From Brochothrix campestris (lineage in GTDB: Bacteria; Bacillota; Bacilli; Lactobacillales; Listeriaceae): a stretch of 64,000 bases of DNA. Shown in pieces: positions 42,102 to 50,971 of this stretch. The notes beneath the pieces were generated by a model, which saw nothing but the letters and a program-made list of their open reading frames with translations, was not told the origin of the DNA and searched no databases. Location of the stretch: assembly GCF_046058945.1 (NCBI RefSeq), contig NZ_CP175511.1, positions 992,001 to 1,056,000 of the forward strand. Reading direction: 5' to 3'. A program made the position numbers and the translations under genes. The first letter of the stretch is position 1. Every line of letters begins with the position of its first letter.

Positions 42102-43748
42102 ATGCGTTATGTAATTGTTGGCGGTGTGGCTGGTGGAATGTCGGCGGCAACCCGTTTACGTCGTTTGGATGAAACGGCTGAAATTATTATTATCGATAAG
42201 GGGGCTTACGTTTCGTTTGCCAATTGTGGATTACCTTATTATGTCGCTGGTGAAATAACAGAACGAGCGGATTTACTCGTGCAAACACCAGCGAAATTAA
42301 AGGCCCGTTTCAACTTAGATGTTCGGGTTAACAGTGAAGTCGTTGGGATTCAATCGTATCAAAAGTCGTTGACCGTTAAAACAGCGACGGAGGAATATCA
42401 GTTAAGCTATGATAAGTTGTTATTGTCACCGGGAGGTCAAGCAACCATACCACCACTATCAGGTTTAAGTAATCTGCCGTCATATACGATGCGATCGGTA
42501 GCGGACGTCGATGCAGTGACGGCTTTTATCGAACGGGAGCAGCCTCAAACAATTGCTGTGATAGGGGGTGGCTACATCGGCTTAGAGATGAGTGAAAGTT
42601 TAACGAATCGTGGCATTAAGGTTCACTTGATTAACCGCAGTGCGCACGTATTGAACACAGTCGATGAAGAAATGGCGGTGTTTGTTGAACAAGAATTACG
42701 TGAACAAGCGGTGGAACTGCATTTGAAAACGCAGATTACAGCCATTACCGCCGATCAAAAAGTGATTTTAAATGACGGACGTGTCATTGCTTGTGACGCT
42801 TTAATTATCGCGGCAGGTATTAAACCAGCGACGGGCTTTTTGGAAAAAACACCGATTGCACTCGGTAAAGATGGCGGTATCATTGTTAATGAACAGTTTG
42901 AAACCACGGTGACGGATATTTTTGCGGTTGGTGATGCGATTTTAGTACCGCAACTAATTTCTAAAGAAGCGTCGTTGCTCGCCTTAGCTTCACCAGCTAA
43001 CCGTCAAGGACGCTTTGTGGCGGATGTGATGAGTGGGTTATCGCGATCGTTTAAAGGGACGCTTGGCACGTCAATTGTACGGGTGTTTTCACAAACCGTT
43101 GCAGCGACAGGTTTAAATGAGAGTGACTTAAAACGTTTAGGCTATCACTATCAGGTGTTACATGTGATGGGCAAAAATCATGCTGGTTATTATCCGCATG
43201 CAACGGGTATTTTACTAAAAGTTCTATTTAATAAGGATGATGGCCAACTGTATGGTGCACAAGCAATTGGCCAAGCGGGTGTTGATAAACGAATTGATGT
43301 GTTAGCAACCGCAATTTATGCGAAGCTAACGATTGATCAATTACCAGAGTTAGAACTTAGTTATGCACCACCATTTGGCGTAGCAAAAGATGTTGTTAAC
43401 ATGGCGGGCTATGTGGGTATGAATATCAGTGAAGGACTTACTCAGCCCATTCAATGGCATGAACTGGCTGGGAAAGTAGCAGGTGGTGCTGTCTTAATTG
43501 ATGTAAGAAGTGCTGCTGAGTTCGCTAAAGGTCATATTGTAGGTGCATTGAATCATCCGCTTGATGCGATCCGCGAACAGCCGTTGACAATTGCAAAGGA
43601 AACGACCTTGATCGTAAGTTGTCAAACGGGATTACGCAGCTATATCGCAGAACGTCTATTAACACAACAGGGATATACGGTTTATAACTTGGATGGTGCG
43701 TATCATTTATACGCCCAAATACAATCAGAAAAGGTGGAATACAAATGA
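42102..43748 (+). CDS. CoA-disulfide reductase with C-terminal rhodanese domain
   Basis: A 548-residue FAD-dependent protein of the CoADR-RHD type. The FAD-binding motif IVGGVAGGMSAA opens the protein; the active-site Cys is in FANCGLPYYV (Cys42); a second nucleotide motif is IAVIGGGYIGLE. From about residue 455 a rhodanese domain follows, with loop VSCQTGLRS (Cys about 507). Related enzymes reduce CoA persulfide and polysulfide with NADH, releasing H2S. It heads an operon with a rhodanese and CstR and is controlled by a CstR-type operator. Its stop overlaps the next gene by four bases. Confidence 0.92.
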   Translation: MRYVIVGGVAGGMSAATRLRRLDETAEIIIIDKGAYVSFANCGLPYYVAGEITERADLLVQTPAKLKARFNLDVRVNSEVVGIQSYQKSLTVKTATEEYQLSYDKLLLSPGGQATIPPLSGLSNLPSYTMRSVADVDAVTAFIEREQPQTIAVIGGGYIGLEMSESLTNRGIKVHLINRSAHVLNTVDEEMAVFVEQELREQAVELHLKTQITAITADQKVILNDGRVIACDALIIAAGIKPATGFLEKTPIALGKDGGIIVNEQFETTVTDIFAVGDAILVPQLISKEASLLALASPANRQGRFVADVMSGLSRSFKGTLGTSIVRVFSQTVAATGLNESDLKRLGYHYQVLHVMGKNHAGYYPHATGILLKVLFNKDDGQLYGAQAIGQAGVDKRIDVLATAIYAKLTIDQLPELELSYAPPFGVAKDVVNMAGYVGMNISEGLTQPIQWHELAGKVAGGAVLIDVRSAAEFAKGHIVGALNHPLDAIREQPLTIAKETTLIVSCQTGLRSYIAERLLTQQGYTVYNLDGAYHLYAQIQSEKVEYK

Positions 43749-44044
43749 AAGCAACAACAATGGCAGAATTCGAACAAACATTAAAAACAAGCGAGGTCGT
43801 TGTCTTAGATGTACGTGAAGACGATGAATTTGCCAACGGGCATATCGAAGGGGCTCAGTCATTACCCTTATCTGTTCTTAGTGAAAATTTAGCCGAGCTA
43901 AACAAAGACACAGCCTATCACGTTATTTGTCTTGCAGGCGGTCGTTCGGCCCGTGCTTGTGAGTTGTTAGACAAAGAAGGTTTTGAAGTGACAAATGTAC
44001 TCGGTGGTATGTCAGCTTGGCGTGGAGAAACGGTCAGTGAATAA
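43745..44044 (+). CDS. Single-domain rhodanese, persulfide operon
   Basis: A 99-residue rhodanese with VVLDVREDDEFANGHIEGA and active-site loop VICLAGGRSAR (Cys62). It overlaps the CoA-disulfide reductase gene (ATGA) and, by eight bases, the cstR start. Such domains pass sulfane sulfur between thiols, and here it is likely to work with the reductase. It is close to, but distinct from, the rhodanese at 21.9 kb. Confidence 0.9.
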   Translation: MKATTMAEFEQTLKTSEVVVLDVREDDEFANGHIEGAQSLPLSVLSENLAELNKDTAYHVICLAGGRSARACELLDKEGFEVTNVLGGMSAWRGETVSE

Positions 44045-44300
44045 ATACGATGTTAAAATAAGTAACCGTTTGAAACGAACAGAGGGCCAATTAAAAGGGA
44101 TTTTGAAAATGATTGCCGACGAAAAAGAGTGTAAGGATGTCGTGACACAATTATCGGCGGTTCGTTCGAGTATTGACCGTGTGATGGGACTGATCGTTGC
44201 TGAAAATTTAGTCGACTGTGTTAAAACTGATATGTCGACGGGCATTAGCTCGGAAGAAAGCATTCAACAAGCGATTGATTTGCTTGTGAAGAGCCGTTAA
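44037..44300 (+). CDS. cstR: CsoR/CstR-family persulfide-sensing repressor
   Basis: An 87-residue four-helix repressor of the CsoR/RcnR family. Copper sensors of this family have Cys-x24-His-x3-Cys. Here the pattern is Cys32, Asn57, Cys61, so the His ligand is missing, as in CstR, which senses per/polysulfides with the two Cys. The surrounding genes (CoA-disulfide reductase and rhodanese) fit. The start is GTG 44037, overlapping the rhodanese gene, with GGAG about nine bases upstream; the longer ATG frame from 43995 is inside that gene. It should repress its own operon and the rhodanese at 21.9 kb. Confidence 0.88.
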   Translation: MNKYDVKISNRLKRTEGQLKGILKMIADEKECKDVVTQLSAVRSSIDRVMGLIVAENLVDCVKTDMSTGISSEESIQQAIDLLVKSR

Positions 44301-44310
44301 TTTTACAAAA

Positions 44311-44343
44311 AAGGAGCAAGCCATTTATTGGCTTGCTCCTTTC
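44311..44343. terminator. Bidirectional terminator, cstR and dsbA-like gene
   Basis: A perfect 12-bp stem AAGGAGCAAGCC/GGCTTGCTCCTT; A tract on the left, TTC on the right; more efficient for the minus strand. Confidence 0.85.
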
Positions 44344-44354
44344 ACGTTAGGCGA

Positions 44355-45041
44355 TTAAATTTGACAAGAATCATCCGCACAATCGGCTGCATCAGGTACG
44401 AGTTTAACTGGTTGTTCTTCTTTTGCTTTAATTTGGGCAATCGCAGCTTTAAATTGCTCGATGGGTTGAGCACCAGATACGGCATACTTCTCGTTAAATA
44501 AGAAGTAAGGGACACCCGTGATTCCGAGGTCTTTTGCAGCTTGTTGATCAGCGCGTACGCTCTTTGTATAAGCGTCTGAGTTGAGTACAGCTTCGGCTTG
44601 TTCGGGAGCAATTCCAACAGCTTGGGCAAAACCAATTAAAGTGGCGTTGTCGTTTAAATAGGCACCTTTAGTAAAATAAGCGTCAAAAGCGATTTCATTT
44701 AATTGTTGTTCGACGCCCAGCTCGCGAGCAAGATGACTCAAACGATGCATTTTTAAGGTGTTCGTTGGTTTGATACTATCAAAATCATAATTCAAACCAA
44801 CACTTTTTGCCATATTAATCACATTTGCATTCATCTTATCTGCTTCAGCAACAGAGACGTTATATTTTTCGGCGAGCATTTCACTCATGTTACCACGTAA
44901 TTCAAGTGGAGCCGTTGGATCTAATTCATAACTATGATATACCACTTCAATTGAGTTGTCATCACCTACAGCATTTTCGAAGTTGCGTTTACCAATATAA
45001 CAAAACGGACAAGCATAATCAGACCAAATTTCAACTTTCAT
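44355..45041 (-). CDS. DsbA/FrnE-family thioredoxin-fold protein
   Basis: A 228-residue cytoplasmic DsbA_FrnE-type oxidoreductase. The redox motif is CPFC in WSDYACPFCYIGKRNFE (Cys11, Cys14), followed by an inserted helical domain and GVPYFLFNEKYAVSGAQP, whose cis-Pro (GVPYF) is characteristic. The C-terminus DAADCADDSCQI adds two Cys. It is annotated elsewhere as 2-hydroxychromene isomerase-like or FrnE; thiol stress defence is a reasonable guess. Several ATG codons lie close to AAAGGAG; 45041 has the best spacing. Confidence 0.85.
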   Translation of the reverse strand: MKVEIWSDYACPFCYIGKRNFENAVGDDNSIEVVYHSYELDPTAPLELRGNMSEMLAEKYNVSVAEADKMNANVINMAKSVGLNYDFDSIKPTNTLKMHRLSHLARELGVEQQLNEIAFDAYFTKGAYLNDNATLIGFAQAVGIAPEQAEAVLNSDAYTKSVRADQQAAKDLGITGVPYFLFNEKYAVSGAQPIEQFKAAIAQIKAKEEQPVKLVPDAADCADDSCQI

Positions 45042-45204
45042 CATTAACATCTCCTTTGTTTATAATAGTCACTTCCTAAAAGTAAGTCTACAAGGTAAAT
45101 TGTAGCGGATTTTAATGAAAATGCAAGAATAAGGCTCAAAAAGGAGCTGTTACGAAGAAATGTCAAATTAATGAGTCAAAACATAAAAAAATAAGGGGAA
45201 ACGG

Positions 45205-45249
45205 TTTACAAATGAGAGTGAACACTTTATGATATTGGTATAGACCCAT
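45205..45249 (+). promoter_or_regulatory. nagA promoter with NagR/DasR-like operator
   Basis: TTTACA, a 17-bp spacer and TATGAT (45228-45233). ATTGGTATAGACCCAT (45234-45249) follows at once and resembles the TGGTCTAGACCA core of GntR-family NagR/DasR sites. Confidence 0.6.
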
Positions 45250-45275
45250 TTAGTTGGTGGATGGAGGAGATTGAA

Positions 45276-46421
45276 ATGATGAAAGTTATTAAAAATATTA
45301 CCATTTATACGCACGAAGCGGTTATTACTAACGGCTATGTTCGATTTGATAAAACAATAAAGGCACTTGGTTCAATGGATGATTATATTGCTGTTGCAGA
45401 TGAGGAAGTTATTAATGCTCCCAAAGGTGCTAAACTTATACCGGGTTTTATTGATGTGCATACACATGGTGGCTACTCATTTGATACAATGGATGCCGAT
45501 TCAAGTAAATTAGAAGTGCAAATTAATTCGATGTTACAAGAAGGAATCACATCGATTTTTCCAACAACGATGACACAGTCGCCGGCTGCAATTGAGGCCG
45601 CTTTAGCGACAGTAGCAGAAACAGCGAAAAAAGTACCGCAAATTCAAGGGATTCATTTAGAGGGGCCTTATGTATCGGTTAAACATAAAGGTGCTCAGCC
45701 TGAACAATACATTAAGGCACCAGTGCTAGATGAATTCAAACGCTGGAATAAAGCCGCAAACAATTTGATTCGCTTAGTAACCTATGCGCCCGAGAATGAT
45801 AATACCCGTGAATTTGAAGATTATTTAATTGCACATAACATCGTGCCTTCAATGGGCCATACCGATGCGACGCGTGAACAATTAGCGCCAAGTAAAGCCA
45901 GTCATGCAACGCATTTGTTTAATGCCTCACGTGGCTTGCATCATCGTGAAGCTGGGACCGTTGGACATGCCTTGCTCGAACGTAATATCATGGCGGAAAT
46001 AATTGTCGATGGTGTTCATGTGACACCTGATATGGTCAAACTTGCATTCCAAATGAAGGGTGTCGATCATATTAGTGTGATTACGGATGCGATGCGTGCC
46101 AAAGGATTAGAAGATGGGGTGTCAGAACTTGGTGGCCAAACCGTTTACGTTAAAAATAAACAAGCGCGTCTCGAAGATGGTACATTAGCGGGGAGTGTCT
46201 TAACGATGGATGATGCTTTCCGTAACATGATTGAATTTACAGGCTGTTCATTTGAAGATGCCATCCAAATGACTTCGTACAACCAAGCAAAAGAATTTGG
46301 TTTAACACAAAAAGGCGATATTGTCGTAGGCAAAGATGCGGATTTCGTGTTATTTGATAAAAATATACAAGTGGCTGAAACCTATTCAATCGGACGCCGC
46401 TACCAATGGGAGGAAAAATAA
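45276..46421 (+). CDS. nagA: N-acetylglucosamine-6-phosphate deacetylase
   Basis: A 381-residue amidohydrolase removing acetate from N-acetylglucosamine 6-phosphate. Metal-binding HTHGG is at about residues 62-66, then HLEGPYVS, GHTDATREQ, HLFNASRGLHHREAG and VITDAMRAKG with the catalytic Asp. This is the first gene of nagA-nagB, with one base between the nagA stop and the nagB start. ATG 45276 is preferred with GGAGGAG upstream. Context suggests control by a GntR-type NagR encoded elsewhere. Confidence 0.95.
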   Translation: MMKVIKNITIYTHEAVITNGYVRFDKTIKALGSMDDYIAVADEEVINAPKGAKLIPGFIDVHTHGGYSFDTMDADSSKLEVQINSMLQEGITSIFPTTMTQSPAAIEAALATVAETAKKVPQIQGIHLEGPYVSVKHKGAQPEQYIKAPVLDEFKRWNKAANNLIRLVTYAPENDNTREFEDYLIAHNIVPSMGHTDATREQLAPSKASHATHLFNASRGLHHREAGTVGHALLERNIMAEIIVDGVHVTPDMVKLAFQMKGVDHISVITDAMRAKGLEDGVSELGGQTVYVKNKQARLEDGTLAGSVLTMDDAFRNMIEFTGCSFEDAIQMTSYNQAKEFGLTQKGDIVVGKDADFVLFDKNIQVAETYSIGRRYQWEEK

Positions 46422-46422
46422 G

Positions 46423-47133
46423 ATGAACATTATTATTAGCAAAACAAAAGACGAGGCTTCAAAAAAAGTGTCAGAGTTATTTGCAAGCGATATTAACAGC
46501 GGTAACATCAAAACAGTTGGTTTAGCAACCGGGTCAACACCACTTGATTTTTACAAATATGTGCGTGAGGCACAACCTGATTGCAAAGCGATTACAACTG
46601 TTAACTTAGATGAGTATGTTGGTCTAGCGGCCGATCACGATCAAAGCTACAGTTACTTTATGCATGAGCATTTATTTAATGATGTTGCGTTTGCAAAACA
46701 TTTTTTACCCGATGGCTTAGCAAAAGATTCAGCGGCCGAATGTGCGCGTTATGATGAGGTATTGGCAGAAAATCCAATCGATTGGCAGTTACTTGGTATT
46801 GGTGGAAACGGTCATATTGGCTTTAACGAACCGGGTGCATCATTCGAAGGAACTACGCAACGCGTGCAGTTAACAGAAGAGACCTTGGCAGCGAACGCAC
46901 GCTTCTTTGACTCAATCGAAGAAGTGCCAACAGAAGCGTACTCAATGGGCATCGGTTCAATCCTAAATAGTAAAAAAATTGTGCTCCTCGCCTTTGGTGA
47001 AGAAAAAGCAGCGGCAATTAAAGCGATGATTGAGGGACCGATGACAAATGAAGTACCAGCAACAGCTTTACAAAATCATCCAAATGTAACTGTTTTCTTA
47101 GATGAAGCAGCGGCAAGTTTATTGACTAAATAA
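46423..47133 (+). CDS. nagB: Glucosamine-6-phosphate deaminase
   Basis: A 236-residue enzyme converting glucosamine 6-phosphate to fructose 6-phosphate and ammonia. It shows GLATGSTPLDFY near the N-terminus, NLDEYVGL at about 61-68 and LGIGGNGHIGFNEPG with the catalytic His131. The shorter length (no C-terminal allosteric tail) is that of Gram-positive NagB. It starts one base after the nagA stop, with GGGAGGAAA as ribosome binding site. A strong terminator follows. Confidence 0.95.
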   Translation: MNIIISKTKDEASKKVSELFASDINSGNIKTVGLATGSTPLDFYKYVREAQPDCKAITTVNLDEYVGLAADHDQSYSYFMHEHLFNDVAFAKHFLPDGLAKDSAAECARYDEVLAENPIDWQLLGIGGNGHIGFNEPGASFEGTTQRVQLTEETLAANARFFDSIEEVPTEAYSMGIGSILNSKKIVLLAFGEEKAAAIKAMIEGPMTNEVPATALQNHPNVTVFLDEAAASLLTK

Positions 47134-47140
47134 TACATAC

Positions 47141-47189
47141 AAAAAAGCGGTAGCCGGACAACTTTGTCCTAGGGCTACCGCTTTTTTTT
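47141..47189. terminator. Bidirectional terminator, nagB and tautomerase
   Basis: AAAAAAGCGGTAGCC and GGCTACCGCTTTTTT with an inner GGACAA/TTGTCC stem. Confidence 0.92.
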
Positions 47190-47210
47190 GAGCAGAACGA
47201 GTGACCTCAA

Positions 47211-47600
47211 CTATAATTTACCTGTAATGAATTGTGCTTCACCTTGACCAAAACTCCAATCAGCATCTGTATTTTCAACGAGAGCAAACATGACATCGTC
47301 TGTAGCGATGTCGCAGTGTAGCGCGAGTCGTGCTGTGATTAACTGATAGAGGTGTTGTTTTTGCTGTTGTGTCCGTTTATTGCTAATTATCGTTATCACA
47401 ACGATGTTTTTAGTTCGTTTTAACCCGAGGCCAGTATCTTTGATTTTCAGTTCGTTCGCCGAGTGTTGATTGACAATCTGATACCGATCGGTAGATGGCA
47501 CACCGAGCGCTTCGACCATTGCGTCATGCGTGACATCTAATAACTGCTCTATTTCTCTTTCTGTACGACCTTTCTGAATATCAAATTTAAATAAGGGCAT
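47211..47600 (-). CDS. Tautomerase-family protein
   Basis: A 129-residue protein with the 4-oxalocrotonate-tautomerase fold (tautomerase_2-like): MPLFKFDI gives the catalytic Pro after Met removal, and GRTEREIEQLLDVTHDAMV follows. Start 47600 is fixed by that Pro and by AGGAGG upstream; the longer frame overlaps iolR. It lies directly downstream of iolR on the same strand, so it may be cotranscribed with the regulator. Substrate unknown. Confidence 0.8.
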   Translation of the reverse strand: MPLFKFDIQKGRTEREIEQLLDVTHDAMVEALGVPSTDRYQIVNQHSANELKIKDTGLGLKRTKNIVVITIISNKRTQQQKQHLYQLITARLALHCDIATDDVMFALVENTDADWSFGQGEAQFITGKL

Positions 47601-47614
47601 CTTTTTTCCTCCTG

Positions 47615-48382
47615 TTAATATGTAATGGGTGAAGTGATAACTGTGATTTGATGTGCGTCGCAAAAATGTTGGTAGCCTGGTGGTAAAGGTTTATCGGTAA
47701 TCAGTACATTAATCTCCTCAAAATCGGCATAGGTGAGTAAGGTCGCTTTGTTGAATTTAGAATAGTCCGCTAATAAATAGGTCGTGGTAGCCCGAGAAAC
47801 GATAGTGCGCTTAATATCATATTCCATCAAGTCGGAATTGGTTAGTCCGTTTTCAATCGAAACGGCACTAGCAGCCATAAAAGCTTTGGTGATATTGTAC
47901 TTGCTAATCATCCGTGTCATATTAAGGCCAACAAAGGAACGTGTTTCTGCTTTGTAGGTGTTGCCTACGAGTAATAAACGGATGTTTTGGAAGGTTGCCC
48001 CCACATTAATAATGTCCAAACTGTTCGTTAAAATAGTTAGCTGAATTGTAGGTGGCAGTTGCTCAATCAGACCAACTGTCGTTGTACCTGAATCGATAAA
48101 GATGAAATCGCCATCTTCAATCAAGCTGGCTGCCGTCGTTGCAATTGCCTCTTTACTGTCGTGATTGGTGATATGACGATGTTCAAATGTCACAAGTTCG
48201 CTATTTACGAGTGATTTCACACCGCCATATACTTTTTCAATCGTGCCATTCGCGATAATGAGGTTAATATCACGGCGGATTGTATTTTTAGAAACCTTAA
48301 AATGGGAGCATAATTCATCAAGTGAAACCGATTTTCTTTGTTGAATGTAATAGTTCAGAGCAACGAGTCGTTTAGCTCTCAT
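47615..48382 (-). CDS. iolR: DeoR-family repressor of inositol catabolism
   Basis: A 255-residue DeoR/GlpR-type repressor: the N-terminal HTH LDELCSHFKVSKNTIRRDI and a C-terminal sugar-phosphate isomerase-like effector domain (DFIFIDSGTTTVGLIEQLP). It is divergent from the iol operon, whose control region it probably binds; in B. subtilis IolR responds to 2-deoxy-5-keto-gluconate 6-phosphate. The start is ATG 48382, seven bases after GGAGG. Confidence 0.88.
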   Translation of the reverse strand: MRAKRLVALNYYIQQRKSVSLDELCSHFKVSKNTIRRDINLIIANGTIEKVYGGVKSLVNSELVTFEHRHITNHDSKEAIATTAASLIEDGDFIFIDSGTTTVGLIEQLPPTIQLTILTNSLDIINVGATFQNIRLLLVGNTYKAETRSFVGLNMTRMISKYNITKAFMAASAVSIENGLTNSDLMEYDIKRTIVSRATTTYLLADYSKFNKATLLTYADFEEINVLITDKPLPPGYQHFCDAHQITVITSPITY

Positions 48383-48443
48383 TCGCAATCCTCCTTTCGC
48401 TCGTGACGATAATGTGACAACACTTCACCTAAAAGATAACACA

Positions 48444-48588
48444 TTACCAAAAGTTTATCAACAGATTGTGAATAGGGAATGGGAACTCCTTTTAGATAGA
48501 TTGCAAAAAGGGTTGTACAGGATATCCATTGACATTGTTATAAAAAGAATGTACGATGTATTCGAAAGGTTACCAAAAGATTACCAAC
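48444..48588. promoter_or_regulatory. Repeated TTACCAAAAG motifs, candidate IolR sites
   Basis: TTACCAAAAG occurs at 48444-48453 and again at 48570-48579, where it is followed directly by TTACCAAC. The motif is similar to the AYCAADARD-type direct repeats of B. subtilis IolR targets. One site lies upstream and one downstream of the promoter. Confidence 0.5.
48529..48557 (+). promoter_or_regulatory. Promoter of the iol operon
   Basis: TTGACA, a 17-bp spacer and TACGAT, about 110 bp before iolA. Confidence 0.65.
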
Positions 48589-48606
48589 TATGGAAGGAGG
48601 GTGCCG

Positions 48607-48672
48607 GTGTTAGTCGTTATGCTTCTAAAAAATGAAAGCGTTAACATAAAAAGTGAGGAGGAAATAATATGA
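48607..48672 (+). CDS. Possible leader peptide overlapping iolA
   Basis: GTG 48607 lies six bases after GGAAGGAGG and opens a 21-codon frame whose TGA overlaps the iolA ATG (ATGA). The frame also spans the cre site. iolA has its own GAGGAGG inside this frame. The frame may be chance, or may couple translation. Confidence 0.3.
   Translation: MLVVMLLKNESVNIKSEEEII
48633..48646 (+). promoter_or_regulatory. cre site in the iol leader
   Basis: TGAAAGCGTTAACA fits the cre consensus at every position, downstream of the promoter, where bound CcpA would act as a roadblock. Confidence 0.75.
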
Positions 48673-50129
48673 CTGAAATGCAAACACTCCAAAATTTCAT
48701 TGGTGGTAAATGGGTAAACAGTAAAACCACTGAGTTCGAAAATGTTACCAACCCGGCAACAAAGGAAAAAATTGCACGGGTACCACTCTCAACGAAAGCC
48801 GACGTTGATTACGCAGTGGCGGTGGCGCAAACAGCTTTTGAACAATGGCGACAAGTGGCTGTCCCGAAACGGGCGCGGATTTTATTTAAGTACCAAAACC
48901 TAGTAGTGGCACATAAGGCTGAATTAGCGAAAATAATTACTAGCGAGAATGGTAAAAATTTAACAGAAGCTTTAGGAGAAGTCCAGCGAGGAATTGAAAA
49001 TATCGAATTTGCTGCGGGCGCTCCCTCACTATCGATGGGTGATTCGTTAGCATCAATTGCCACCGATGTCGAAGCGACTAATTATCGTTATCCGATTGGT
49101 GTCGTTGCAGGGATCACACCGTTTAACTTTCCGATGATGGTACCATGTTGGATGTTCCCTATGGCAGTTGTGCTCGGAAATACGTTTGTCTTGAAGCCAT
49201 CAGAAAAGACGCCGTTATTAACTGCTCGTTTAGTTGAGTTGTTTACGGAGGCGGGTTTACCTGATGGTGTGCTTAATATCGTCTATGGTGCACATGACGT
49301 CGTTAATCGTTTAGGAGAACATCCTGATGTTAAAGCGCTGTCGTTTGTTGGTTCAAAACCAGTCGGTGAGTATGTATACAAACTTGGTAGTAATAACCTG
49401 AAACGAGTACAAGCACTCACTGGAGCAAAAAATCATACGATTGTATTGCGCGATGCCGATTTACCAGAAGCAGTAAAAAACATTGTATCAGCTGCCTTTG
49501 GATCCGCTGGTGAGCGCTGCATGGCCTGTGCAGTTGTTGCTGTCGAAGCGAGCGTGGCTGATGCCTTTGTGACAGAGCTACAAAACCAAACAGCAGACAT
49601 CACGATGGGTAATGGCATTGAGGACGGTATTTTCTTAGGACCAGTTATTAGTGCTGAGAGTAAAGCGCGGACCGAGAAATACATTGAAATCGGTATAGCT
49701 GAAGGTGCTGAACTTGTTCGTGATGGCCGTGGTGAAGGATCGGATGAAGGTTACTTTGTGGGACCGACCATCTTTGATAGAGTGACGCCGGCGATGACGA
49801 TTTGGCAGGATGAAATTTTCGCCCCCGTCCTTTCAATCGTCCGTGTCGATGATTTGGAAGCCGGTATCGCCTTGGCGAATACATCAGAATTTGCAAATGG
49901 TGCGTGTTTGTTTACGAACAATGCAGCGGCAATCCGTTACTTCCGTGAAAAGATCGATGCCGGTATGTTGGGAATTAACCTTGGTGTACCAGCTCCGATG
50001 GCATTTTTCCCATTTTCTGGCTGGAAGTCCTCATTCTTTGGTACGTTGCATGCGAACGGTAAAGACAGTATCGACTTTTATACCCGTAAAAAAGTAGTGA
50101 CAGCGCGATATCCAAAAGCATTTATTTAA
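48669..50129 (+). CDS. iolA: Methylmalonate-semialdehyde dehydrogenase (CoA-acylating)
   Basis: A 486-residue aldehyde dehydrogenase. In inositol catabolism it turns malonic semialdehyde into acetyl-CoA and CO2. It has PFNFPMMVPCWMFPMAV, typical of the MMSDH branch, the catalytic Cys284 in GSAGERCMACAVV and the PFSGWKSSFFG segment near the end. GAGGAGG precedes the ATG. First structural gene of iolABCDETG. Confidence 0.95.
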   Translation: MTEMQTLQNFIGGKWVNSKTTEFENVTNPATKEKIARVPLSTKADVDYAVAVAQTAFEQWRQVAVPKRARILFKYQNLVVAHKAELAKIITSENGKNLTEALGEVQRGIENIEFAAGAPSLSMGDSLASIATDVEATNYRYPIGVVAGITPFNFPMMVPCWMFPMAVVLGNTFVLKPSEKTPLLTARLVELFTEAGLPDGVLNIVYGAHDVVNRLGEHPDVKALSFVGSKPVGEYVYKLGSNNLKRVQALTGAKNHTIVLRDADLPEAVKNIVSAAFGSAGERCMACAVVAVEASVADAFVTELQNQTADITMGNGIEDGIFLGPVISAESKARTEKYIEIGIAEGAELVRDGRGEGSDEGYFVGPTIFDRVTPAMTIWQDEIFAPVLSIVRVDDLEAGIALANTSEFANGACLFTNNAAAIRYFREKIDAGMLGINLGVPAPMAFFPFSGWKSSFFGTLHANGKDSIDFYTRKKVVTARYPKAFI

Positions 50130-50143
50130 AGGGAGTGATCAAA

Positions 50144-50950
50144 ATGGCAGACAATAACTTATTGGTTCATCCTCAACAAGGCCAGTTGGTTCACGATGTG
50201 AATGAGACGAATTCAACTCTAGCCTATGTTAGTTTAAAAGTGTTAGCACTCGAAGAAGGTGAAGCCTATCTAGAAACACTTACGGAACAAGAGTGTTGCA
50301 TTGTGGCGTTGACAGGAAAAATTACGGTAACAGAAGGACATCATCAATTTAACAAAATAGGCACCCGTCAATCTGTGTTTGACAAACGGCCAACGGACAG
50401 CGTTTACGTGTCTGCGGGACATCAATTTGGTATTCGTGCAGATAGCGAGGCGAAAGTCGTCCTCGCTTATGCACCATCAACAAAAGAATTGCCAACAACC
50501 TTTATTGCAGCAGTAACTAATACGATAGAACATCGTGGTAAACGAGCAAATCAACGTCTTGTGCATAATATTTTACCGGATTCAGTCGATATCTCTGAGC
50601 GATTATTGGTGGTAGAGGTGTATACAGAGGGTGGGAATTGGTCAAGTTATCCACCGCATAAACATGACCGCAATCAGTTGCCGGTTGAATCATTACTCGA
50701 AGAAACCTACTACCACGAAATGTATCCACCGCAAGGGTTTGTTTTTCAACGTGTGTATACTGATGATCGTTCAATTGATGAAACAATGACTGTTGAAAAT
50801 GGTGATGTCGTACTCGTACCAAGCGGTTATCATCCAGTGGCTGTGCCGGATGGTTACAGATCATACTATTTAAATGTGATGGCCGGACCGGTCAAGAAAT
50901 GGCAATTCCATAATGACGAAGCGCATGAATGGTTGTTAACAAAAGATTAA
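50144..50950 (+). CDS. iolB: 5-deoxy-glucuronate isomerase
   Basis: A 268-residue bicupin enzyme converting 5-deoxy-glucuronate to 2-deoxy-5-keto-gluconate. The metal-binding region SSYPPHKHDR and LEETYYHEMYPPQGFVFQRVY are diagnostic. ATG 50144 has GGGAGTG upstream; an in-frame GTG nine bases earlier falls within that site. It is 14 bp downstream of iolA. Confidence 0.95.
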   Translation: MADNNLLVHPQQGQLVHDVNETNSTLAYVSLKVLALEEGEAYLETLTEQECCIVALTGKITVTEGHHQFNKIGTRQSVFDKRPTDSVYVSAGHQFGIRADSEAKVVLAYAPSTKELPTTFIAAVTNTIEHRGKRANQRLVHNILPDSVDISERLLVVEVYTEGGNWSSYPPHKHDRNQLPVESLLEETYYHEMYPPQGFVFQRVYTDDRSIDETMTVENGDVVLVPSGYHPVAVPDGYRSYYLNVMAGPVKKWQFHNDEAHEWLLTKD

Positions 50951-50971
50951 TTCGAAGGAGTGTTGGAGCGA

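Noticed and set aside
45195..45210. A cre site before nagA
   Set aside because: AAACGGTTTACA looks similar, but the left half lacks TG and the spacing to the final CA is off by one.
48414..48635. A 73-codon frame with GTG start between iolR and iolA
   Set aside because: No ribosome binding site; it spans the iol promoter and the candidate IolR motifs, so it is probably chance.
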